Assembly (NCBI GenBank): GCA_015499985.1
Contig: JAAAUF010000701.1
Location: forward strand, 1-22,078
Source: Haplosporangium gracile
Lineage: Eukaryota; Mortierellomycota; Mortierellomycetes; Mortierellales; Mortierellaceae
Reading direction: 5' to 3'
DNA: 22,078 nucleotides
Position numbers and translations under genes: made by a program. Shown piece after piece: positions 10,001-19,081 of this stretch; positions within the stretch are counted from its first letter, which is position 1, and each line of letters opens with the position of its first letter. The notes beneath the pieces were generated by a model. It was not told the DNA's origin, ran no database searches, and worked only from the letters and a program-made list of their open reading frames with translations.

Positions 10001-10017
10001 GCAAATGTGCTGTTTCT

Positions 10018-13000
10018 TCAGAGTATGGTGCAGCACTTGGACTTGTGGATATCCGAGGTACCATAAGTGGACACCCTGTTATCCGCGCCCGTGGGACTGC
10101 CCACCCACCGACCCTGTGCATCTTCGCCCGCGATCCCTCCAGAACTCATGCTCGGAGTAACGCCGCTCCCCACCGTCGTCGTCGTCCTATTATTGTTACT
10201 GTTGCCGTGCGTGTGTCCCTGTCCATAGGGGCTCCGACCTGCTGCAGAACCACTTCCAGGACCAGTATTAAAGTTGTACACGCCGGTGAAACTGTTGGTA
10301 GGATTGGTGAGATTGGTAGGATTGACATTGGTGGGAGTGAGATTGATGCTTTGGACACTGCTTCGACCGGACTGCGGGTGCTGATACGGATGCGGCATCG
10401 TCGTGTTGACATAGTTTTGGAGGTGTGTCGAGGAGTATGAAGGGTGAGAGAGTGCTTCTGCGATGGCGTTGTTCGCATTGGCATTATTGGCATGGCCTCT
10501 GCTGCTGCTGCTCCTACTGTTTCTACCACTGCTACCGGTGCTGGCGCTCATGATATTGTTACTGCCCCTGTTGGCATTGGCGTTAGCAGCTTTGGCGCTA
10601 GCAATGACAGTACCGGCTCTGTTGCTGTTGGCGTCATTTCTGTTCCTGACGATTTCGCCGAATTCTAGTGGCAGCGAGGAAGGCGGGATGCACACGGACA
10701 TGCGGTTGGGCGTTCCCTCCCCGAGTGGCGGCGTCTTTCTCTCTCTGAGTTTTATTCCCGTCACCATCTTGTCGTTGTCAGGCTGCAATGTGTTGTAGTT
10801 GTCGTAATATTCTTTTGACTGGCGAGATGGTTGTACGAAGTCCTGATACTGCTGTTGTTGCTGGAACTGCTGTTGCTGGTAGAACTGGTTGTTGTTATCG
10901 TTGGAAAAGTTACCGCTGTTGTTGTTAAAGTCGATTTCGGCCTTGTCAGACAACGGATCCTGAAGAACTTCAGTCTTTTCAGAAAGGGCACGAAGAGCGG
11001 GATCGTTCGCAACAACAACAGAAGACTGGGATCGGAGACGGGTAAGTCGTAGAAACTCTTGCTGCTGTAGCATCAACACTTCAGAACAGTCGCTCGGTCG
11101 GTGCTGGTTCAGGAGGTCCTGGCGTGGATACGTAGGCTCAAGATAATGGTATTCTTCTTGCTGCTGTTGCTGGAATACTAATAGGGGTACTGCTGCTGAT
11201 GAAGGTTCGTTAAACTCCTGCTTGTCGTCCCTGGGAAGAAATGAGGCCGTTCTGGGCTGACCGTTGTTGTTAATGTTGTTGTTGTAGGTATCGTTGTTGC
11301 CAGAGAAGGGCGTCGTAGGCTGGTAGTATTCCTGCGGCACAGTTTTCAGGCTAGGCTGCTGTCGTTGCTGGTGTTGCTCCTCTGTCGAAAAAGGACGAAG
11401 GGTCCGAGAAAACGAAGACTGGAAAGATCCTATTCTTGCCGATGGTGTTGACGAGGCGAATGGGGGTGTTGCTTGTTCAAGGTGGGAAAAGGCCATGGAT
11501 GGGTCCCTTTTATCTTGGTCCAGGTTCGGTTGAACAACGGCCGTGTCGCCATTCCAGATATGTCCATCGTCGTTGTTCCTTTGGCCCTCCAGTCCAGCGA
11601 TATTCAGACCATCGTTAATGCCGTTGTTGCTATTGTAGTTGTAGTTGTCACCGGGTTGACCAAGTCCACCACCCCCAGAAGCATGCGCATCATTCTCGAT
11701 CCACTCGCTCTTATCGCTGCTGCTGAGGAATTGATTCAATTCCATGCGTCGCTGTGGGCTGGACGGCACTACGGCATCGACTACGGCAAGCTGGGTGGGT
11801 GGTAGTGGCAGTGGCAGTGGCAATGGCGAAGGCTGTTGGGAGTCGATTTCTGTCGCAGTATCAACAGCCGCTGCTGAGGGGGGATAGGGGGGATTATGAG
11901 AGTCAAAAATACTGTGGATATCGCGGCTCTCATTAATCCCTGGTCCCATTTCCACCGTCTCAACGGCAGGTGAACCATTTGCATTAAGTAATAAAGTCAA
12001 ACCGTGCCCAGATTCCACATAGACTTCATCAAGTTGCTGTAATTGTTGTTCCCGACGTCTCTCTTCCTCCTCCAGGAGTGGTTGTCGCTGGTGTCCCTGC
12101 GCCTCTGGTACGAAGGCTGTGGCAACAGCGGAGGGTACGCTGTCCGACGGCGAAGCCGATGGTAATATCGGCGACAATGAAGAAGGTGGAGTTGAGCCGT
12201 CAACTGTCGATGGATGACTCTCTTCCTCTTCTTTCGATTGATCCTCTACGGTATCCTCCTGCAGATTGGCATTCTGCTGACCACCAGAGATGGTCAACAG
12301 GTTGCTGTTGGACGAGGACCCCGACGAAGTCTTTGACGATGCGGATTGAATCAGCTTATTGTTGCTGTTCGATTGTGGAGTGATAGGTGTTTGAACGGCC
12401 GAGTTGTCAGAAGACGGTTTGGACCCTGAAGTGTACGGGTTGCCGTCAAGAGGGAAGCTGGTCAGAGGCGATAGGTTGCTGGGGAATCCGAATGTGGTGA
12501 TGGGTTTTGAAGTAAAGTACGACTCGCCTTCTTGAGCCGTTGAGTGAGGGGCTATTATGGATAAAAGAGGAGAGTTCATGTCAGCCAAGAGACAAAGACC
12601 AACGGTTAGAGAGGGAGAGGAAAGAGGGGAATAGAAAAAAGGATGGATTCCCACCTGGGCTAGAGGCTGACATGCCCTTGGTCTGTATCCTCAATGGCGA
12701 AGCCCTAACGTGTGAGGAAGGAGTCGACACTGATAGAGCCACTGCTGCTTGAATTAGAGGCTGTTCAGTTGAAGATGACGAAGGATCGCTCTCTGGGACT
12801 TGAGGCGATACTGGCGTCGACGGCTGTGAAAGATTGAGTCCTGTAGGCGTCTTGGGTGTGGCAATATCAGAGGCATAGCTCCTCTTGGACATCTGCGAAT
12901 CCGTTCTATTAAGATCAGGCGCCGTCTTTGGATAAAAATACGTACGAGTCCCAGATCCTACCCATGATGGCCCCCCTGGTCCAGGTACTCCTTCTCCGCC

Positions 13001-14609
13001 TGACTTTCGCAAGGGTGAGGGCGCTCGCGTATTCCTCGAAGTGTCAATCCTCAGCTCTTCCGTAGGGAACCTATTATTCCGCGCTGCTGAAGTCGACGCG
13101 GCCATCTCAAACAGTTCCCGAGGTGACGATGTAGGTCTCTTTGACATGCCCTGTTGTCGAGGAGTGTTGAACAGACTCGGACCATTGGGGGCCTGAGGAG
13201 AGCTGGGTGTCAATGGTTCATCATCCTTGACGGTCTTGTGTGTCCATTCCCGACTTGAAGGTCGATCCAGAGAAAGTGGAAGAGGAAGGACGACAGTTGC
13301 GGTGCTCTCGAGTTGACATCCAAAGAGATCGCCGTCTCGATCGACTCCAAGGACATAGCCATCGATTCCAACACCGACATTGTCCAGTTTCGCGCCTCCG
13401 CCCAGGGGAGTCCAGCCACTACTGCTGTATCGGTAGACGCGACCATCCTTAGCAACTCCTACAATGAAATCGCCGGTGGATAGAGAACAGCTGACAATGT
13501 GCAGTTTAGATCCGGGTCCTGTTCCGGCAAGTGCATTCCAAACAGGCGGGCAGGCACTAGTGGGGTGTAGTTTGAGACGAAAGACTGTGCCCGAATGAGC
13601 GTCGGTAGCAAGCACGACGTTGTCGTGTCCAACAGAGATATGAGTGAAGGTGGGTTTGTTGTATCCTGCACCCGAGGTGATGGCATGCTCGAGGAGTGCA
13701 AACCGATCAGATGTCCCGTAGTAAATATCGCCGCAATCAGACAGACCCCATATCTGCGAGATGGATGCCACACTAGGATGGAGAGGGGGTGATGGAATAC
13801 ATATACGAGTTAGCACCGAGGTATGATAACAAACTTTATCGCGAGACATGTTCAAAAGAGACAGATACGAAGAGAATGGCAGCCTATGAGAAGTAAATGC
13901 AAATGACATAATGGTACCAGCAATGACAATTTTTTCTTCCTCCTCTTTCTGAAAGTGTTTGTTTGTTGTTTTACCTGACACATTTCCAAAAGTGCCCGAG
14001 ATCGATCCAGATCACATCCTTCTCGTAATCCACATGGTCGTTATGCGGTGCAATCAAGTACCACGCCTTCAACGATCGATCCAGTCGCACAACCGTCCCG
14101 TCCGACGCTGCCGAGACTTGAATCGTCGTATCCTCCTCTGAATTTGCACCCAGGAGCGACGTCGAAGAGTTGGCCCGGGTCATCACCGGTGTGCTCGGTG
14201 TACTACGTGTACTTGTCGTCGTCGTGCCACCATTCTTTTGTTGTGTTGCTGTCGCTGTTGATGTCGCTGTTGCTGTAGACGGTGTCGGAGTCATTGTTGC
14301 TATTGCTCCTGAGGTAGGAGTACTAGGAGTAGAAGAAGTAAGACCACCAAGAGAAGGGAGATACGACGAAAACTTTTTGGCGGCCAAGAAGGAGTAATTC
14401 GATGGTGCCGACTGGGGGGACTGGCCTGAAGAGGAAGAGAAGCGGGCTTGGTTGGTGGACTCTGAGGTGACAGAAACGAGTTGCCACTGTTGAGTTTTGG
14501 AATTGAACTTGCAGAGTTGGAGGTCCAGGGTGACTCCCCAGATGTTGCCCTTGTCTGCGACGGAGACAGATTGTAGTCTCCCTGGAAGTGGGTGCCATAT
14601 GGTTGTCAT
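10018..14609 (-). CDS. Tectonin-type beta-propeller protein with long disordered tail and CAAX box, 1428 aa, 3 exons
   Basis: Exons are 14609-13975, 13772-12655 and 12551-10018. Introns of 202 and 103 nt have GTAAAA and GTGGGA donors and TAG acceptors; phase is kept and the total is exactly 1429 codons. Residues 1-48 and about 150-367 show tectonin (TECPR/beta-propeller) repeats: W-x-x-L/I...SV/IS...G-x-IWG-x-x...G-x-x-Y/L, for example the opening IWHPLPGRLQSVSVADKG and later SVASISQIWGLSDCGDIYYG. These suggest one propeller of about five or six blades, with a Ser/Thr/Ala-rich insertion at about 55-145. Residues 370-1420 look disordered: many Ser/Thr-Pro sites, then Gln and Asn runs. The last four residues are CTIL, a CAAX motif whose final Leu predicts geranylgeranylation, preceded by KSKC. 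Tectonin proteins elsewhere act as lectins or at membranes. Membrane tethering here is inferred. Confidence 0.85.
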
Positions 14610-14869
14610 TCTTGCTGATAGCTTTTAGTTATTAGTTGTTTAGTATTGTTAAGAGAAAGGTGAAAGTGAAAGAAGCGATGAGAGTAGAGAAGTGAGGTAT
14701 GGAAGGAATGAAAATGCACGAGATAAAGAGGGAGATCACTCCCGTTTTTTCGAAGGACAACGAAAAAGAAAAGGAAAAAGATAAAGAGCAAACAAAATGG
14801 GAGAGGTGGGGCAACGGTCGAATGGATCAAGAATCGTTTTGTGGCACGCGTGAGAGGGAGTGAGTGTGA

Positions 14870-14938
14870 AGAGAAGAAAAGGAAGGGAGGAAGGGAAGGA
14901 AGGGAAGAAGGGAGGGAAGGGAAGGAGGGAAGGCAGGC
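14870..14938. repeat. GGAAG/GGGAAGG imperfect tandem repeat
   Basis: An all-purine stretch of GGAAG, GGGAAGG and GAAGG units (pyrimidine on the strand of the tectonin gene), about 260-330 nt upstream of its ATG. Confidence 0.85.
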
Positions 14939-16180
14939 AAGTGAGTTAAGGAGGGAACAAACAAAGGTTGAGAATGATGCGCAAGTTCGGCCAGATTTTT
15001 TTCCCTTCTTTCTCTTCTTTCTCTTTTCTCATATCATGTCTGTCTCTGAGTGGCCCGGTCTCAGTCAATGCAAAGCACTAGAAAAGGGGCGGGGGTCTGG
15101 CATAAGGAGAGAGCTGGACAATTAGGGGGGAGGCACATTGGTGCAGCATTAGGGGAGGAGAGATAAAGCAAAGCAGCGGCAATGCTTCTAGAAAGGAGTA
15201 AGGTAAAGGGAATGGGGTTTGATACTATGCAGCAACGCCACTGGACTGTTGTTGTCCTAGGATGGTGACATTCCCGCGGGAAAATACAAACGCGAGGAGG
15301 GGATGGATGTGACACGGAAATAATTAAAACACAATGCAACAAGACCAAAGTCAACGCGGGTGCCAACAACAAAATGACTGCTTTGTTGCTAGAAAGTGCA
15401 CCGACCCCTCATGTTTCGTTCAATATAATTGCTGTCTTTCTTTGATGTTCAACTTTAAGCGGTTCGTGTGTGCATTGGTCCATTGTTGTTTGCCGTCAAT
15501 CTCCCTCCCTCTCTCTCTCTCTTCACAAGGTACTGTACATGTACCCATTATTACGCCAACGAGACAGCATAGGAAACAACAGCAACGACGACGAGAACAA
15601 AGAGCAAATGGCAGCAATGAACGACATCAACAACCATGCGAGCCGATCTGTTCTGTGACAATATTTACATGCTTATTTGTTTTTGTTGTGGTGGTTGTGC
15701 ATGGGTTATGCATCTGGTCTTAGTGGTGCTCACTCGCTCTCTTTCATAGCTCATGCACACACACACAGGAGGATTGAAAAACAAAAAAGTTGTTTGTCTC
15801 TGCATCACAAATTTACGGACTTTAACAACCACGACAGACGGATGGACGGATGGATAGAGGTTCCACTCAGGAGAAGGAGGGGGAGGAAGAGAAGGAAAGG
15901 CTTGTTTCTATCTATCCAGTCGCTCTTGCTCGCCCGCCCTACCCCCTTCTACCAAGCGTCCAAGGGGGAGTCCAGAAAAAGAGCAAGAAGAAAAGAAGGA
16001 AAGAAAGAAAAAAAGAGCGCCGCCAACTCTAACGGTTTCTAGGATGCGATTGGTCGGCGCCTCTGTCATCTCACACTTAAACACAATGCCTTTACAATAC
16101 ATTCAGGCACACACTCTTTGTAGCGATATGAACTCAAATAAAGACACAAACACAAACAGACGCCCTCTTTCTTCTCTTTC

Positions 16181-16189
16181 CTTTATAAT
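16181..16189 (+). promoter_or_regulatory. Possible TATA-like element of the hydrolase gene
   Basis: CTTTATAAT lies just before the C/T-rich stretch that leads to the ATG at 16452, about 265 nt upstream. Weak motif evidence only. Confidence 0.25.
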
Positions 16190-16451
16190 TCAATCGTCCT
16201 CCACTTTCTCCTTCTTTGCCTCTTTCACCTGTTTCCTCCTCCCCTCCTCCACTGCTCCTTCGCTTCCGAAAGGCCGATCCATCCCCCAGCAAGGTCGAGC
16301 ACCCATCCCATCCCCTACTCCCCTCCCACAAGGAAACACACCAACCACTGCTCCTTTCTAGTTTTCTACCTTCTCCACACTCGCACCTACGCCACCCTTC
16401 ACCTTCACCCTCTCCACCTCGTAACGCCTTCCTCTTTCACACCTTTCAACG
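16190..16451 (+). promoter_or_regulatory. C/T-rich 5' leader of the hydrolase gene
   Basis: About 260 nt dominated by C and T (CTCC, TTCC, CCACT) run up to the start codon. It contains no ATG that I can see, consistent with a scanned 5' UTR or core promoter initiator region. Confidence 0.45.
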
Positions 16452-17801
16452 ATGAGCATCTTCTCAAAAATATTCAAGTACACGAGGGTTGTACTGCACA
16501 CCTTTGTCGGCCTCATCCTCTTCATCATCCTCATCGTCCCGACTTTTATCTACGCCACCTACCTGCGCATCTCCGGCCCCAAACATGTCCCCCTCCACTC
16601 CCACTTCTTCCTTCGCATCGTTTACCTTGCCGCTGCCATGTTCCCTTATCAGTGGTACCAACCCGCCCTCGCCATCCGCACAGCCCTCGTCCCCGGCGAC
16701 CGTTCCATGGTCGTCAAGCGCGACTCCTGGAGGGCCTACTGGGTTGGCACACTCGAGACTAAAAAAATCCCTTCAGAGACCCGTGGAGGTGACCCGACCT
16801 GGAAGGTTTCGCTCAAGGGTGTGGATATCATTATGTTGTATGCCCATGGTGGTGGATTCGTCTTTGGCGACGCAGAGATGTACAACAATATCTTTTGCTC
16901 CTGGGTTCAACACTTCAAGACTGTCCATAACAAAACTCTTCGCATCCTTTCTGTGGACTATGGTACGTCTTCTTTCTTCTCATCCTTCTCCTCTTTCCTC
17001 CTTCCTTTTACTCACTTTCTTTCTCTCTCTCTCTCTCTCCCCCATACGCAAATACACATCCGCTCTATCCTCTCTGCTCTCATGCCTCTCCCTCCCATAC
17101 ACTCCGTCACTCTCCTCTATTCCCTGCTTGTGAGACCACTCAATAATTCCCTTTGACATGTGCTGCACTGTCCTCAAAGTACATTGTGTTGCCCTCTCCT
17201 TCTCTCCTTTCCTTCCGTGCTCCTTTTTTTTTTTTTTTTTTTTTTCGACTGGCACATGGACTGGATGTGCTACGATAGGCTGGCTGACATATGGTCTGGG
17301 AGCTGTGGAGGAGAACGGCAACCGACAACGATAAGAAAAAAGAAGAGGGAGAAAGAAAAGTCCGCCTTCCTCGATGGCTCTGTCCCCCCACTAGACCGCA
17401 ACCGCCCGTCCGTCTGTTTGTTCAATCTACAGAAAGGGTGATTGGGATTGAGGAAAGAACAGCGGGGAGTGGTGCAATAAATACACACACAGACTGTGAA
17501 GCAAGCAAGGAAGTCTATATAACCCAAAATCTTAAAATATTGAGAGCGTTTTGGGGGATAGAGGGAGGGGGACGAAGGGGCGGTTATTTATTATTGCATG
17601 AGGATCGATCGTTGGATGGACATCTAAAGTGAACAAAAAGGCGTTATGCGCAGGCTACAACAAGGACAGGGGGGAGAGGAGAAGACTAGCCCTTTGCTGC
17701 GATCGCTTTTTATACATTTCCTTCCCGTTCTCCACAATTCTGTCAACTGTAATTACCGCACAAAGTGAATGAAATATCATAGATTCTAACCTTGCTTACC
17801 T

Positions 17802-17856
<55 letters not shown>

Positions 17857-18887
17857 CGATTGTAGACCTTGCGCCTCAGAAAAAGTTCCCATACCAGAGA
17901 GACCAGTACCTGTCCGCATACCGCTTCCTAGTCCACGAGATCAAATGGAACCCTCGCAAGATCATCTTTGCCGGTGACAGTTCTGGTGGCAACATCCTCC
18001 TCAACGCCTGCTACGTCCTCCGCGAAAACCGACTTCCCCCACCCCGCGCCCTTCTCTGTATCTCACCCTGGATTCGCCTCGACGCCAACGAGCGTACCAC
18101 CCCCTCGATGGCTCATAACCGCAGGACGGATTTCATGCCCCCGCAGGTCTTTAAGAAGATTGCGCGATGCTATGCAGGAAACTCTGAACTTCACGACCCC
18201 CACATCTCACCCTATTATGTCAAGGACCATTCTAAGTTCCCCGAAATGGCGATAGTTTATTCGGGAGCTGAGGTGCTTCGGGATGACTGTGCGCGGTTTG
18301 TGGATCATTTCCAGGCTACAGGCGGGCGGGTCACATATCATTACATGGCTGAGGGGATGCCTCATGTTTATTCGCTGTTAAGAGAGTTGGGTGGCAAAAC
18401 GGCCGTCAAGGATACTGAGCGCCGGCTGATGGAGTGGGTCAATATCTTGGTCGAGGAGAACAGGATCTTGTTCGATAACAGGAAGCGTTCCAATGCCGCC
18501 GCAGCTGCCTCGGCATCGAATGTCAACCTCGCTTCTACTGAAAACAAGAACAGTTCGGCACCTCGTTTGGATCTGGATTACGCTCAGACACCCCTGATCT
18601 CGCACGCGACTCGGATTGTTGCAGCCCAGCCTACGATAACTTCGCACTCGAGGAACGAAAGTGGGAACTCCCAACCAGTGGAGTTGAACGAGATTGTGAC
18701 GGAGAAGAACCCTTCGTTGTCGCATTTGTCCAGTAACAGCGGAAACAGCGGTTCAAGCCGTTCTTCGCCTATTTTCCATGGCGGTGATAAAGAGGAATAC
18801 TTTGATGCAGAGCGACAGGACGATTCGGATGATGAGGGCGATGACGATGATGTTGCCGTTGAGATGCTTGTCGTCGACCACCACTAG
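16452..18887 (+). CDS. Membrane-anchored alpha/beta hydrolase (HSL/AADAC-like esterase or lipase), 510 aa, 2 exons
   Basis: Exons are 16452-16962 and 17866-18887, joined across a 903-nt intron (GTACGT donor, TAG acceptor). The join gives VDY-D-LAPQ, which matches the continuous VDYxLAPE strand-turn of the hormone-sensitive-lipase family, so no exon is missing between them. Residues 14-36 form a hydrophobic N-terminal anchor, as in type II membrane esterases such as arylacetamide deacetylase. The oxyanion motif is H132-G-G-G135. The nucleophile elbow is G207-D-S-S-G-G212 with S209 as catalytic serine. The acid motif reads A-E306-V-L-R-D-D, and the catalytic histidine is H337 in MPHVY. Substrate is unknown; acyl or acetyl esters of lipids or sterols are typical. 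From about residue 377 the tail is low-complexity and ends in a strongly acidic run, probably cytosolic or disordered. Confidence 0.9.
17224..17245 (+). repeat. T22 homopolymer in the hydrolase intron
   Basis: Uninterrupted run of 22 T within the intron; length may be affected by sequencing error. Confidence 0.85.
17802..17857 (+). repeat. (ACA)n microsatellite next to the hydrolase 3' splice site
   Basis: About 18-19 perfect ACA units ending 8 nt before the acceptor TAG. It separates the CTAAC motif at 17786-17790 from the splice site and contains no AG dinucleotide. Confidence 0.95.
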
Positions 18888-18968
18888 AGCAACGTGGTCT
18901 TTGTTATGCCCTCTATTTCATTTTGATGCTTCTCTCTTATTCCCCCTTCCCTATTTACTCCGTGCCTA

Positions 18969-18974
18969 ATTAAA
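18969..18974 (+). terminator. ATTAAA polyadenylation signal of the hydrolase gene
   Basis: ATTAAA variant about 80 nt past the TAG stop at 18885-18887, in the short convergent gap before the GH20 gene. Motif match only. Confidence 0.4.
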
Positions 18975-19021
18975 AAGATCATCACCTACTCCACATAAAC
19001 AACTGTATTCTGCAAGGCGTG

Positions 19022-19027
19022 TTTAAT
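19022..19027 (-). terminator. ATTAAA polyadenylation signal of the GH20 gene
   Basis: The minus strand reads ATTAAA about 55 nt past the TAG at 19082-19084. The two convergent genes would then end within about 50 nt of each other. Confidence 0.35.
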
Positions 19028-19081
19028 GTACATGCCAGAGGCGAAAGAGAACGTGTAACAAACAAAACTGTACGAACGATT

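Larger units (their letters stand above)
9546..10017. other. Convergent intergenic region between PLDc_N and tectonin genes
   Basis: Contains the 3' ends of both genes, with a candidate poly(A) signal for each and a GCACA repeat with an inverted repeat near the tectonin stop. I see no gene here. Confidence 0.6.
14610..16451. other. Long divergent intergenic region between tectonin and hydrolase genes
   Basis: A 1.84-kb shared upstream region. On the tectonin side, 14640-15030 is pyrimidine-rich on the minus strand with GGAAG-type repeats. Around 15510-15532 lies a CT run. From about 15840 to 16010 it is purine-rich with GGAT units. On the hydrolase side, 16190-16451 is a long C/T tract that is probably the leader. 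I looked for tRNA boxes and spliced small genes by eye and found none. Confidence 0.55.
16963..17865 (+). other. 903-nt intron of the hydrolase gene
   Basis: Bounded by GTACGT and TAG. It holds a C/T-rich 5' part, a 22-nt T run at 17224-17245, an unremarkable middle, a CTAAC branch-like motif at 17786-17790 and a CAA/ACA microsatellite. It is by far the longest intron in the window. I find no gene inside it. Confidence 0.85.

Noticed and set aside
10463..10798. Leucine-rich, membrane-like open frame on the plus strand
   Set aside because: It is the reverse reading of Ser/Asn/Ala-rich repeat codons in the tectonin tail. The hydrophobicity is a by-product of the repeat.
15334..16042. Plus-strand open frames in the long tectonin-hydrolase gap
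   Set aside because: Codon use is low-complexity, no domain is recognised, and no splice structure gives a credible protein.
16963..17865. A missing exon inside the long hydrolase intron
   Set aside because: Joining the two exons directly restores a continuous family motif (VDY-D-LAPQ), so no extra exon is needed.
17792..17977. Poly-Asn open frame before the second hydrolase exon
   Set aside because: It is the intronic ACA microsatellite read as Asn codons and then the wrong frame of the hydrolase exon.
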